DNA of 64,000 nucleotides from Streptomyces griseicoloratus (GTDB lineage Bacteria; Actinomycetota; Actinomycetes; Streptomycetales; Streptomycetaceae), in the NCBI RefSeq assembly GCF_014534645.1, contig NZ_JACVQF010000162.1, forward strand, positions 1 through 64,000. Reading direction: 5' to 3'. Positions within the stretch are counted from its first letter, which is position 1. Each line of letters starts with the position of its first letter. The notes under the pieces were generated by a model, which made no database searches, was not told the DNA's origin, and saw only the letters and a program-made list of their open reading frames with translations. Positions 18,983-28,319 of the stretch are shown piece after piece. The position numbers were made by a program, and so were the translations under genes.

Positions 18983-19825
18983 TCATCCTCTCTTGTGGTG
19001 CCGCCCGGTGCCGGCCGTTCCGTGCGGTTGCGGCGCCGGGCCGGCCTGGCAGGCGGGGCACCAGTACGTGGGGCGCTCGCGGGAGCCGTCGCCCTGGTCG
19101 GCCACCCGGACGGGCGTGCCGCAGCGCGGACACGGCCTGGGTGCGCGGCCGTACACGAACAGGTCCGGTCCGCGGTGCCCGCCCGTCGTTCTGCGGACCG
19201 GGCGGTCGCGGTTGGCCGCCAGGAGTCTGTGGGCGAGCGCGGGGATCCTCGCGGCGTGCGCGGCGGGAAGCCGGCCCACGGGGAGCCATGGGGTGACGCC
19301 CAGCAGGAAACAGAGCTCGCTCTTGTAGACGTTGCCGATGCCGGCGAGATTGCGCTGGTCGAGGAGGGCCTCGCCGAGGGGGCGGGCGGGGTCCTGGAGG
19401 AGGTTGGCCAGGGCCCGGTCCGGGTCCCAGTCCGGGCCGAGCAGGTCCGGGCCGAGGTGGCCCACGGCGCGTTGCTCGTCGGTGGTGCGGAGGAGTTCCA
19501 GGACGGGGAGTCGGTAGCCGACGGCCGTGCGGTCGGCGGTGCCCAGGACGACGCGGATCTGGTGGGCCGGGCCGCCGCTCCAGCGCTGCCCCTCGGCGTA
19601 CACCTTCCAGGAGCCCTCCATCTGCAGGTGCGAGTGGACCGTCAGACCGCCTTCGACGCGGGTCAGCAGATGTTTGCCGCGCGGGGTGACGTCCAGGACC
19701 GCCCGGCCGGTGAGGTCGGTCAGCGCGTACTTGGGCACGCGGAAGTCGCTGCGGATCAGCACCTTGCCCGCCAGGGCGTCGTGCAGCCGCTTGGCGGCCT
19801 GCCAGACCGTGTCTCCTTCGGGCAT
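18983..19825 (-). CDS. nei: Fpg/Nei-family DNA glycosylase (endonuclease VIII-like)
   Basis: 280 residues. The N-terminus is MPEGDTV with catalytic Pro2 and Glu3 after Met removal. The H2TH region includes LLDQRNLAGIGNVYKSE, and a C-terminal zinc finger has CPRCG and CPAC. It excises oxidised pyrimidines and cuts at abasic sites. MPEGDTVW rather than MPELPEVE marks the Nei branch. It lies next to lhr, as in mycobacteria, suggesting a shared repair role. The 3' end abuts the SRPBCC gene stop with one base between (convergent). Confidence 0.9.
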   Translation of the reverse strand: MPEGDTVWQAAKRLHDALAGKVLIRSDFRVPKYALTDLTGRAVLDVTPRGKHLLTRVEGGLTVHSHLQMEGSWKVYAEGQRWSGGPAHQIRVVLGTADRTAVGYRLPVLELLRTTDEQRAVGHLGPDLLGPDWDPDRALANLLQDPARPLGEALLDQRNLAGIGNVYKSELCFLLGVTPWLPVGRLPAAHAARIPALAHRLLAANRDRPVRRTTGGHRGPDLFVYGRAPRPCPRCGTPVRVADQGDGSRERPTYWCPACQAGPAPQPHGTAGTGRHHKRG

Positions 19826-19893
19826 GGGTCAAGGGTGACATGGTGCCGGACTGTGGTGCGGGGACCGTGCTGTGGCGTGGGGGTTGATGCTGT

Positions 19894-19970
19894 GGGTGCC
19901 GGGTGCCGGGTGCCGGGTGCCGGGTGCCGGGTGCCGGGTGCCGGGTGCCGGGTGCCGGGTGCCGGGTGCG
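19894..19970. repeat. 7-bp tandem repeat (GGGTGCC x10)
   Basis: Ten perfect heptamers (19894-19963) and one imperfect copy (GGGTGCG to 19970), in the 173-base gap between the divergently placed start of nei and the end of lhr. The unit is not a multiple of three and the region is noncoding. The copy number is probably variable by slippage. Confidence 0.95.
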
Positions 19971-19998
19971 GTTGTGGTGCCGTGCGCCGGGCGCCGGT

Positions 19999-22900
19999 TC
20001 ACGCACGTATGCGCAGGCCGCGCGGGGTGGCGATGAAGCCCGCTTCCTCCAGGAGGGTCCCGAAGGGTGACGTCAGGGCAGCGGCGCCGTTGACCCGTTC
20101 CACCGTGACCGTGCCGAGGGAACCCGCGCGGGCCGCCGCGGCCAGCGCCTCGGTGGCCGCCCGCAGGCGGAGGTCGTCGGTGGGCAGGCCGTCCGGGTCG
20201 GAGGGCCAGGCCAGCAGCGTCTTGCCGCCGCGCTCCATGTAGAGCGCCGGCTCACCGTCGACGAGCACCACCAGAGAGCCGGCCTTGCGGCCCGGCTTGT
20301 GCGTGGCGCCGGCCGGGGGATCCGGCCAGCCGAGAGCCGCGCCGTACGCGTTCGCCGGGTCCGCCGCGGCCAGGACGACGGCACGGGACGCGGGCGAGGT
20401 GCGGGTCCGGCGGCCTGGGAAACCTGTGTCCCCGGGGAAACCGGTGTCGTACGACCCCTGCGGGAAACCGGAACCGCCGTACGCGCCACCGCCTCGTGGG
20501 CCGCCGGCGCCCGGGTCGGCGTAGTCGCGGGGGGAGATGTAGTCGCCCCGGGACGGCCGGCCGAAGTCACCGGGGCGGACGTGGGCCGCACCGGAGGTGC
20601 CGGGGTCCGCGTGGCCGCCCGAGGGGAAGCCGTCGGGAGCGAGGCCGTCCGGAGGGAAGTCGGCGAACGGGAGATCGTCGGCCGGGAGGCCGCCGGACGG
20701 CAGGCCCGGTGAGCCGAAGCCCCCGGGACGGCCGTCCCCGAGGCCCTGACCGGGCAGGCCGTCGCCGCGCTCCCGGGCGTTCGCTACCGCGCGCAGCCGG
20801 TCCACGGCGCCGTCCATCGCGAACTGCGCCGCGCCGAGGCCCTCCACCACGTAGCCGCGCCGGGCCTGCCCGCTGTCTTCGAAGGCGGACAGGATGCGGT
20901 ACACCGCGGAGAAGCCGCCCTCGACGCCTTCCGCGGCCACGGTGCCGCGGGTCACCACGCCGTGCCGGTCGAGGAGGGTGCGGGCCAGGGCGTGGGCGCG
21001 CACCGTGGGGTCGCTCTCGTGCGCGGGGAGCAGGGACCAGCGGCCCGCGACGGTCGGGGGGCCGCTGCGGGAGGCGGGGCGTGCGGCGGCCGTCAGTGAG
21101 CCGTAGCGGCCGCGCGGTACCGCCCGCTTGGCGCGATGGGCCGTGGAGCCGGCGGTGCGTCCGGAGCCCAGCAGGGAACGCAGGGGCGCGAGCGTGTCGT
21201 TCGTCAGCCGCCCGGACCAGGCCAGGTCCCACAGGGCGTCCGCCAGTTGCGGATCGGTGGCCTCGGGGTGGGTGGTGGCGCGGACCTGGTCGGCGATCTG
21301 ACGGAAGAACAGGCCGTAGCCGCCCGAGAGCGCGTCGAGGACGGACTGGTGCAGGGCGGTCGGCTCCAGCGGGTGCGGGGGCGGCAGGAGCAGCGGGGCC
21401 GCATCGGCCAGGTAGAGGGAGACCCAGCCGTCCTTTCCGGGGAGGGAACCCGCCCCGGCCCACACCACCTCCCCGGCGGCGGTGAGTTCGTCGAGCATCG
21501 CGGGGGTGTAGTTCGCCACCCGGGACGGCAGGACCAGCTTCTCCAGGGCGGACGCGGGCACGGAGGCGCCCTGCAACTGTTCGATGGCGCGCACGAGTCC
21601 GTCGATGCCGCGCAGTGCGTGACCCTTGCCGATGTGCTGCCACTGGGGGAGGAACTGTCCCAGCGCGGCCGGCGGCACCGGCTCCAGCTCGTGCCGCAGC
21701 GCGGCGAGGGAACGGCGACGCAGCCGGCGCAGTACCGTCGCGTCGCACCACTCCTGGCCGATCCCGGCCGGATGGAACTCGCCCTGGACGACCCTGCCCG
21801 CCGCCGCCAGCCGCTGCAGGGCGCCGTCGGTGACCGCCACACCCAGGCCGAAGCGGGAGGCCGCCGTCACCGACGTGAACGGTCCGTGCGTGCGGGCGTA
21901 GCGGGCGAGGAGGTCGCCGAGGGGGTCCTTGACCGGCTCGGTGAAGGCCTCGGGCACGCCGACGGGCAGTGCCGTGCCCAGCGCGTCGCGCAGCCGGCCC
22001 GCGTCCTCGACCGCCGCCCAGTGGTCGGCGCCGGCGATGCGCACCTTGATCGCGCGGCGCGCGGCGGCCAGCTCCGGGGCCCACTGCGCCTCCGCACCCC
22101 GCTCGGCCAGCTCCGCGTCCGTGAGCGGGCCGAGCAGCCGCAGCAGGTCCGCGACGCCCTCCACGTCCTTGACGCGGCGGTCCTCGGTGAGCCACTGCAG
22201 CTCGCGCTCCAGCTCGGTCAGCACGTCGGCGTCGAGCAGTTCGCGCAGCTCCGCCTGGCCGAGCAGTTCGGCCAGCAGCCGCGAGTCCAGGGACAGGGCG
22301 GCGGCGCGGCGCTCGGCGAGCGGCGAGTCGCCCTCGTACAGGAACTGGGCGACGTAACCGAACAGCAGGGAGCGGGCGAAGGGGGACGGCTCGGGGGTGG
22401 TGACCTCGACCAGGCGCACCTTGCGGGACTCCAGGTCGCCCATCAGCTCGACCAGGCCGGGGACGTCGAAGACGTCCTGGAGGCACTCGCGGACCGCCTC
22501 CAGGACGATCGGGAACGAGCCGTACTCGCTCGCCACCTCCAGCAGCTGCGCGGCGCGCTGACGCTGCTGCCACAGCGGGGTGCGCTTGCCCGGGTTGCGG
22601 CGCGGCAGCAGCAGCGCGCGGGCGGCGCACTCGCGGAAACGGGACGCGAACAGGGCCGAACCGCCGACCTGGTCGGTGACGACCCGGTCGACCTCGCCCC
22701 GGTCGAAGACGACGTCGGCCGCGCCGACGGGCGCCTGCTCGGCGTCGTACTCCGTGCCCGGCTTCATGGGGTCCTGGTCGAGCAGGTCCAGGCCCATCAG
22801 GTCGGCGTCCGGCAGGCGCAGCACGATGCCGTCGTCGGCGTGCATGACCTGGGCGTCCATGCCGTACCGCTCGGACAGGCGGGCGCCGAGCGCGAGCGCC

Positions 22901-25008
22901 CAGGGGGCGTGGACCTGGGCACCGAAGGGGGAGTGGACCACGACCCGCCAGTCGCCGAGCTCGTCACGGAAGCGCTCCACGACGATGGTGCGGTCGTCGG
23001 GGACGTGGCCGCAGGCCTCGCGCTGCTCGTCGAGGTACGACAGGACGTTGTCCGCGGCCCAGGCGTCCAGGCCCGCGGTGAGCAGGCGCAGACGGGCGTC
23101 CTCCTTGGGGAGGGAGCCCACCTCGCGCAGGAACGCGCCCAGCGCACGGCCGAGTTCGAGGGGGCGGCCCAGCTGGTCGCCCTTCCAGAACGGGAGCCTG
23201 CCCGGGACGCCCGGGGCGGGGGAGACCAGGACCCGGTCGCGCGTGATGTCCTCGATCCGCCAGGAGCTGGTGCCGAGCGTGAAGACGTCCCCCACCCGGG
23301 ACTCGTAGACCATCTCCTCGTCCAGCTCGCCGACCCGGCCGCCGCCCTTCTTCGGGTCGGCTCCGGCGAGGAAGACGCCGAAGAGACCGCGGTCGGGGAT
23401 CGTGCCGCCAGAGGTGACGGCGAGGCGCTGCGCGCCCGGGCGGCCGGTGACCGTGCCCGCGACCCGGTCCCACACCACGCGCGGGCGCAGCTCGGCGAAG
23501 GCGTCGGACGGGTAGCGGCCCGCGAGCATGTCCAGGACGGCCGTGAAGGCCGACTCGGGAAGCGAGGCGAAGGGGGCGGCGCGGCGGACCGCGGCGAGGA
23601 GGTCGTCGACCTGCCACGTGTCCATCGCGGTCATCGCGACGAGCTGCTGTGCCAGGACGTCCAGCGGGTTCGCGGGGATCTTGAGGGCCTCGATGGCGCC
23701 GCTGCGCATCCGCTCGGTGACCACCGCCGCCTGGACCAGGTCGCCGCGGTACTTCGGGAAGACCACGCCCGTGGAGACCGCGCCGACCTGGTGTCCCGCG
23801 CGGCCGACGCGCTGGAGGCCGGAGGCGACGGAGGGCGGGGACTCGACCTGGACGACGAGGTCGACGGCGCCCATGTCGATGCCCAGCTCCAGGCTGGACG
23901 TGGCGACCACGGCGGGCAGGCGGCCGGCCTTCAGGTCCTCCTCGACGAGGGCGCGCTGCTCCTTGGAGACCGAGCCGTGGTGGGCGCGGGCGATCACGGG
24001 CGGCGCACCGTGGGCGGCCCCCGAACCGCCCATGAGCTGGGCGGGGGAGTGGTGCTCGTCCAGCGGCTCACCGGTCGCCCGCTCGTAGGCGATCTCGTTG
24101 AGCCTGTTGCACAGGCGTTCCGCGAGGCGGCGGGAGTTGGCGAAGACGATCGTCGAGCGGTGCGACTGGACGAGGTCGGTGATCCGCTCCTCGACGTGCG
24201 GCCAGATCGACGGGCGCTCCGCGCCGTCGTTGCCGTCGGCGACCGGTGAGCCGCCCAGCTCCCCCAGGTCCTCGACCGGGACGACGACGGAGAGGTCGAA
24301 CTCCTTTCCCGATTCCGGCTGGACGATCTCCACCTTCCGGCGGGGGGAGAGGAACCGTGCGACCTCGTCGACCGGGCGGACCGTCGCCGACAGGCCGATG
24401 CGCCGGGCCGGCTTCGGCAGCAGCTCGTCGAGGCGCTCCAAGGACAGCGCGAGGTGGGCGCCGCGCTTGGTGCCCGCGACCGCGTGCACCTCGTCCAGGA
24501 TCACCGTCTCGACGCCGGTCAGCGCATCGCGCGTGGCCGACGTCAGCATCAGGAACAGGGACTCCGGGGTCGTGATCAGGATGTCCGGGGGGCGGGTCGA
24601 CAGGGCGCGGCGCTCGCCGGCCGGCGTGTCACCGGAGCGGATGCCGACCCTGACCTCGGGCTCGGGCAGGCCCAGGCGTACGGACTCCTGGCGGATGCCG
24701 GTCAGGGGGCTGCGCAGATTGCGCTCGACGTCGACGGCCAGGGCCTTGAGCGGGGAGATGTACAGGACCCGGCAGCGCTTCTTCGGGTCGGCGGGCGGAG
24801 GCGTCGAGGCCAGCTGGTCCAGGGCGGCGAGGAACGCGGCCAGCGTCTTGCCGGAGCCGGTCGGGGCGACCACCAGAACGTCCGACCCCGCGCCGATGGC
24901 CTGCCACGCGCCCGCCTGGGCGGCGGTGGGCGCGGAAAAGGCCCCCGTGAACCAACCGCGGGTCGCGGGGGAGAAGCCCTCCAGGGCTCGGTGTGCGGAG
25001 CTGACCAT
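19999..25008 (-). CDS. lhr: Lhr-family ATP-dependent DNA helicase
   Basis: 1669 residues from ATG 25008. It is a large SF2 helicase with Walker A VVAPTGSGKT (about 46-55), DEVH box ILDEVHAV, helicase C domain with SLELGID and QRVGRAGHQ, then winged-helix and DEAD/DEAH-associated domains and a long C-terminal region. The family moves 3'-5' on single strands and unwinds RNA:DNA hybrids, acting in DNA repair. Near the C-terminus (bases about 20390-20775) there is a roughly 130-residue Gly/Pro/Asp-rich insertion with GLPSGGLPADD-like repeats. A folded tail follows. GTG at 25023 is an alternative start. The gene is divergent from araC with a 111-base gap. Confidence 0.93.
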   Translation of the reverse strand: MVSSAHRALEGFSPATRGWFTGAFSAPTAAQAGAWQAIGAGSDVLVVAPTGSGKTLAAFLAALDQLASTPPPADPKKRCRVLYISPLKALAVDVERNLRSPLTGIRQESVRLGLPEPEVRVGIRSGDTPAGERRALSTRPPDILITTPESLFLMLTSATRDALTGVETVILDEVHAVAGTKRGAHLALSLERLDELLPKPARRIGLSATVRPVDEVARFLSPRRKVEIVQPESGKEFDLSVVVPVEDLGELGGSPVADGNDGAERPSIWPHVEERITDLVQSHRSTIVFANSRRLAERLCNRLNEIAYERATGEPLDEHHSPAQLMGGSGAAHGAPPVIARAHHGSVSKEQRALVEEDLKAGRLPAVVATSSLELGIDMGAVDLVVQVESPPSVASGLQRVGRAGHQVGAVSTGVVFPKYRGDLVQAAVVTERMRSGAIEALKIPANPLDVLAQQLVAMTAMDTWQVDDLLAAVRRAAPFASLPESAFTAVLDMLAGRYPSDAFAELRPRVVWDRVAGTVTGRPGAQRLAVTSGGTIPDRGLFGVFLAGADPKKGGGRVGELDEEMVYESRVGDVFTLGTSSWRIEDITRDRVLVSPAPGVPGRLPFWKGDQLGRPLELGRALGAFLREVGSLPKEDARLRLLTAGLDAWAADNVLSYLDEQREACGHVPDDRTIVVERFRDELGDWRVVVHSPFGAQVHAPWALALGARLSERYGMDAQVMHADDGIVLRLPDADLMGLDLLDQDPMKPGTEYDAEQAPVGAADVVFDRGEVDRVVTDQVGGSALFASRFRECAARALLLPRRNPGKRTPLWQQRQRAAQLLEVASEYGSFPIVLEAVRECLQDVFDVPGLVELMGDLESRKVRLVEVTTPEPSPFARSLLFGYVAQFLYEGDSPLAERRAAALSLDSRLLAELLGQAELRELLDADVLTELERELQWLTEDRRVKDVEGVADLLRLLGPLTDAELAERGAEAQWAPELAAARRAIKVRIAGADHWAAVEDAGRLRDALGTALPVGVPEAFTEPVKDPLGDLLARYARTHGPFTSVTAASRFGLGVAVTDGALQRLAAAGRVVQGEFHPAGIGQEWCDATVLRRLRRRSLAALRHELEPVPPAALGQFLPQWQHIGKGHALRGIDGLVRAIEQLQGASVPASALEKLVLPSRVANYTPAMLDELTAAGEVVWAGAGSLPGKDGWVSLYLADAAPLLLPPPHPLEPTALHQSVLDALSGGYGLFFRQIADQVRATTHPEATDPQLADALWDLAWSGRLTNDTLAPLRSLLGSGRTAGSTAHRAKRAVPRGRYGSLTAAARPASRSGPPTVAGRWSLLPAHESDPTVRAHALARTLLDRHGVVTRGTVAAEGVEGGFSAVYRILSAFEDSGQARRGYVVEGLGAAQFAMDGAVDRLRAVANARERGDGLPGQGLGDGRPGGFGSPGLPSGGLPADDLPFADFPPDGLAPDGFPSGGHADPGTSGAAHVRPGDFGRPSRGDYISPRDYADPGAGGPRGGGAYGGSGFPQGSYDTGFPGDTGFPGRRTRTSPASRAVVLAAADPANAYGAALGWPDPPAGATHKPGRKAGSLVVLVDGEPALYMERGGKTLLAWPSDPDGLPTDDLRLRAATEALAAAARAGSLGTVTVERVNGAAALTSPFGTLLEEAGFIATPRGLRIRA

Positions 25009-25119
25009 GGATCCATCGTGCACCCGAGCACTGACAATCGCTCTGAGCTGGGCGGACGCGACCGAAGGGGTGTCCGGAGCGGCGGGGCCCGCGCCCGGGC
25101 CTACGGCCGTGGGCGGACA

Positions 25120-26085
25120 ATGGGGGGCATGGCGGGAACGGGTGAGCGGGCGCGGCACTGGCGGTACGCGGAGCTGCCCGGCGTCGACCTGCTGCGGGCG
25201 CGGTACATACGGAAGACCTTCGTACGGCACACGCACGAGCACTTCGTCATCGCGGCCATCGCGGACGGCGTGGAGGTCTTCCACCACGGCGGCAGCGACC
25301 AGTACGCGGGGGCCGGCGCGCTCGCGCTGGTCAACCCGGACACCCCGCACACGGGCCGGGCCGGAGTACCGGAGGGATGGCGGTACGGGGCCGTCTACCC
25401 CTCACCCGAGGTGGTGGCCGGTATCGCGGCCGAGACGACCACACTGCGCGGCACTCCCGGGTTCGTCAGGCCGGTCCTCGACGATCCGTACACCGTCGAA
25501 CTGGTGCACAGGGTGCTGCGGGCCACCGACGAGGGCAACGCGCTCGCCGCCGACACACTGCTCAGAGTGGCCGTGACCCGGTTGCTGAGGCTGAACGGCG
25601 GGCCGCTGCCGAGGCGGGAGGTGCGGACGGCGGGCGCCCGGATCGCGGCACGTGCGCGTGCCGTGCTGGAGGACCGGATGGCCGATCCGCCGAGCCTGCA
25701 GACGCTGGCCGAGGACCTCGGCACCAGCCCCTTCGCGTTGCTGCGTGCCTTCCGGGAGGCCCACGGGATGCCGCCCCACACCTGGCTGACGGACGCCCGC
25801 GTGCGCCGGGCGAGGCGGCTGCTCGACGCCGGGACCACACCGGCCGAGGCCGCCGCCGCCGTGGGGTTCACCGACCAGCCGCACCTCAACCGGCACTTCA
25901 GCCGGATCGTGGGCGTGCCTCCGGGGGCGTACCAGCGGGAGCGCAAGAACGTACAAGACGTGCGGCGAGGGCTTCACCTACCGTCCGACGCGTGGCAGAA
26001 CAGACAGCAGTCCCGGACACCAACGCCCCGGGGAAGCCGGACGCCGCCGCCGTACGGGACGCCCTCGGAGTCGGGGTCGCCGTAG
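25120..26085 (+). CDS. AraC-family transcriptional regulator
   Basis: 321 residues from ATG 25120 (ATG 25129 also possible). The N-terminal cupin-like sensing domain has FVRHTHEHFVIAAIADG and NPDTPHTG. The C-terminal pair of HTH motifs lies in SLQTLAEDLGTSPFALLRAFREAHG and AEAAAAVGFTDQPHLNRHFSRIVG. The last 40 residues after the second HTH are low-complexity Arg/Pro/Ser and overlap the azlC start by 94 bases in another frame. It probably controls the azlCD pair, as AraC-AzlCD clusters are common. Confidence 0.88.
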   Translation: MGGMAGTGERARHWRYAELPGVDLLRARYIRKTFVRHTHEHFVIAAIADGVEVFHHGGSDQYAGAGALALVNPDTPHTGRAGVPEGWRYGAVYPSPEVVAGIAAETTTLRGTPGFVRPVLDDPYTVELVHRVLRATDEGNALAADTLLRVAVTRLLRLNGGPLPRREVRTAGARIAARARAVLEDRMADPPSLQTLAEDLGTSPFALLRAFREAHGMPPHTWLTDARVRRARRLLDAGTTPAEAAAAVGFTDQPHLNRHFSRIVGVPPGAYQRERKNVQDVRRGLHLPSDAWQNRQQSRTPTPRGSRTPPPYGTPSESGSP

Positions 26086-26723
26086 GCCTGTCCGGCTTCG
26101 CCTTCGGCGTGACCTCGGCCGGCAGCGGACTCACGTTGCTCCAGACGTGCGCGCTCAGCCTCCTGGTGTTCACCGGGGCGTCCCAGTTCGCGCTCGTCGG
26201 GGCGCTCGCCGCCGGCGGCAACCCGTTCACGGCCGCGGCGGGGGCCTTCTTCCTGGGCGTGCGCAACGCCTTCTACGGGCTGCGGCTGTCGCAGCTGCTG
26301 GCCCTCCCGCGCGCGGTGCGGCCGCTCGCCGCCCAGTGGGTCATCGACGAGACGGCCGCCGTGGCCCTCGCGCAGCCCACCCGGCGCACCGTCCGGATCG
26401 GCTTCACCGTCACCGGGCTCAGCCTGTACGTGCTGTGGAACCTGACCACGCTGCTCGGCGCGCTGGGTGCGGAGGCCATCGGAGACACCGACGCCTGGGG
26501 CCTCGACGCGGCCGGCCCCGCGGTCTTCCTGGCCTTGCTCGCGCCGATGCTGAAGACCTCCACGGAGCGCGCGGTCGCCGGTCTGGCCGTGGTGCTGGGG
26601 CTCGGCCTGCTGCCCGTCCTGCCCGCCGGTGTGCCGGTCCTGGTGGCCGCGCTGGCGGCGCCGGCCGTCCTGTGGGCGGAGGGGCGCCGCAGGGGCGGTA
26701 CCGCACGGAAGGAGGAGCGGTGA
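25992..26723 (+). CDS. azlC: AzlC-family branched-chain amino acid exporter, large subunit
   Basis: 243 residues with about six or seven membrane segments. The family block is visible from GVAVGLSGFAFGVTSAGSGL to VFTGASQFALVGALAAGG and FFLGVRNAFYGLRLSQ. With AzlD it exports valine, leucine, isoleucine or related compounds. GTG 25992 is inside the araC tail. The 3' end overlaps azlD by 4 bases (GTGA), so the subunits are coupled. Confidence 0.88.
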   Translation: MAEQTAVPDTNAPGKPDAAAVRDALGVGVAVGLSGFAFGVTSAGSGLTLLQTCALSLLVFTGASQFALVGALAAGGNPFTAAAGAFFLGVRNAFYGLRLSQLLALPRAVRPLAAQWVIDETAAVALAQPTRRTVRIGFTVTGLSLYVLWNLTTLLGALGAEAIGDTDAWGLDAAGPAVFLALLAPMLKTSTERAVAGLAVVLGLGLLPVLPAGVPVLVAALAAPAVLWAEGRRRGGTARKEER

Positions 26724-27028
26724 ACACCTGGATCGCGATCGGCGTGACCGCGCTCGGCTGCTACGCCGTCAAGCTGGCCGGGCTGCTCGTGCCCGCCGGT
26801 GCCCTGGAGAAACCGCTGGTCAGGCGACTGGCCGCCTTGCTGCCCGTGGCCCTGCTCGCCGCGCTCACCGCCCAGCAGACCTTCGCCGACGGGACCGCGC
26901 TCGTGCTGGACGCGAGGGCCGCGGGACTCGGCGCCGCGGCCGTGGCGCTGGTGCTGCGGGCGCCGTTCCTCCTCGTCGTCGCCGCGGCCGTCGTGGTGAC
27001 CGCGGGCGTGCGGGCCATGGGCGGGTGA
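26720..27028 (+). CDS. azlD: AzlD-family exporter, small subunit
   Basis: 102 residues and four predicted hydrophobic segments (WIAIGVTALGCYAVKLAGLL, LAALLPVALLAALTAQQTF, and two near the C-terminus). GTG start at 26720 overlaps the azlC stop, with GGAGGAG just upstream. The typical AzlD length and position support the call. Confidence 0.85.
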   Translation: MNTWIAIGVTALGCYAVKLAGLLVPAGALEKPLVRRLAALLPVALLAALTAQQTFADGTALVLDARAAGLGAAAVALVLRAPFLLVVAAAVVVTAGVRAMGG

Positions 27029-27039
27029 GGCGGCCGGGC

Positions 27040-27984
27040 TCAGCCGACGGACCGGCCGTACGCCCGGAGCGTGAGCAGGGCGTCGAGCGTCGCCCTCGGA
27101 CGTGCCTCCAGGGTGGGGGCCGGTGCCCAGCGGCGCCGGCGGACGGGCCAGCCGCCGTCGTCCTCCTGCTGCGTGGCGAGGAAGTCCAGGGAGCGGGCCA
27201 TCTCGTCGTCCGTGAACCACGCGCGCGCGAGGGAGTGCGTCGTCCTCGCGTAGTCGTGCGGGAAGTGATGTTCGCCGGGGGCATGGCCCGGGGCGACCGG
27301 GTACGCGTCGCGGTCGTCGGGGTCCAGCACCGCCAGGCGCCGTTCGCGCACCAGACGGCCGAGCCGGTCGGCGGCGGCCTCCGCGCGCGGGCGGTCGGGT
27401 ACGGAGTCCAGGAAGGTCACCGCGGCCTGGACCTCGTACGGGTGGGAGGCGCGCAGCGACTCGACGGCCCGCCAGCAGAAGTCCGTGGCCCGGAACAGCC
27501 AGGCGTGCCACACCTCGTTGCGGTGCAGCAGGCCGACCACCGGCCCGGTGGCCAGGAGCTCACCCGGAGGGTCGTCCACGACCTGGACGAAGGGGGCGAC
27601 CGGGTGTCCGTGCCGGCTGGGACGGATCACCGGCAGGGCCCCGTCCGGTGTGGAGACGGAGGTCAGATAGCGGCACAGGTGCTCCACGCGCTGCCCGCCG
27701 CACCGCCCGACGGCGTCCAGGACGTGCAGGGCGTGCGCGGTGTGCAGCGGCTGGCTGACCGGGCCGCGCAGATCGGGCTCCAGGGCGTGACCGTACCCGC
27801 CGTCCTCGTTGCGATAGGCGTCGAGCGCGGTCTCCACCGGTCCGGCGTCGCCTCCCCGGAAGTGGTGCGCGAAGAGGCGCTGCTCCAGCACGCGCGCGGT
27901 GAGCCAGACGAAGTGCTCCGCGCGCGCGAGCGGGGAGCGCGCCGGGGGCGTCGGAGGGAGTGGGGAAGCTCCTGTTTCGGCCAT
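27040..27984 (-). CDS. Alpha/alpha-toroid (prenyltransferase/squalene cyclase-like) protein, function unknown
   Basis: 314 residues, soluble. Repeated helical-hairpin motifs of the terpenoid cyclase/protein prenyltransferase type are visible: ALDAYRNEDGGYGHALEPDL near residue 60 and LDFLATQQEDDGGWPV near 275, both QxxDGGW-like. The DxDD motif of cyclases is not seen, so catalysis is doubtful. Conserved-looking Streptomyces protein, convergent with azlD and divergent from the DUF3046 gene. Confidence 0.7.
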   Translation of the reverse strand: MAETGASPLPPTPPARSPLARAEHFVWLTARVLEQRLFAHHFRGGDAGPVETALDAYRNEDGGYGHALEPDLRGPVSQPLHTAHALHVLDAVGRCGGQRVEHLCRYLTSVSTPDGALPVIRPSRHGHPVAPFVQVVDDPPGELLATGPVVGLLHRNEVWHAWLFRATDFCWRAVESLRASHPYEVQAAVTFLDSVPDRPRAEAAADRLGRLVRERRLAVLDPDDRDAYPVAPGHAPGEHHFPHDYARTTHSLARAWFTDDEMARSLDFLATQQEDDGGWPVRRRRWAPAPTLEARPRATLDALLTLRAYGRSVG

Positions 27985-28065
27985 GCGTCAGACCGTAGGG
28001 CCGAGAACGGTCTCGCCACCCGGTCCCCGCTCACCCGCCACCCTCAGGGGCGGGATACTGGAGTC

Positions 28066-28260
28066 ATGCGGTTGACGGTCTTCTGGCAGCGGATGGCGGA
28101 TCACTTCGGTCCGGCCTACGCCGACACCTTTGCGCGCGACCACGTGATGTCCGAGCTCGGCGGGCGCACGGTGTACCAGGCCCTGGACGCCGGATGGGAC
28201 GCCAAGGACGTGTGGCGTGTGGTCTGCACCGTCATGAACGTGCCACAGGAGCAGCGCTGA
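28066..28260 (+). CDS. DUF3046 family small protein
   Basis: 64 residues: begins MRLTVFWQRMADHFG and includes FARDHVMSELGGRTVYQAL. The DUF3046 family is restricted to actinobacteria and usually sits upstream of recA, as here. No function known. GATACT ends 6 bases before the ATG and there is no Shine-Dalgarno sequence, suggesting a leaderless mRNA. Confidence 0.88.
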   Translation: MRLTVFWQRMADHFGPAYADTFARDHVMSELGGRTVYQALDAGWDAKDVWRVVCTVMNVPQEQR

Positions 28261-28319
28261 CAGGTCACGAAGATCGCGGGGCGGGGTCCGCTGTCGGTGG
28301 CGTGGGCGAGACTTGGTCC

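Noticed and set aside
19894-19970. CRISPR array
   Set aside because: The heptamers are directly adjacent without spacers, and no cas genes are present.
21136-24249. 1037-codon plus-strand frame opposite lhr
   Set aside because: Lhr motifs are unambiguous on the minus strand. The opposite frame is compositionally biased and without domains.
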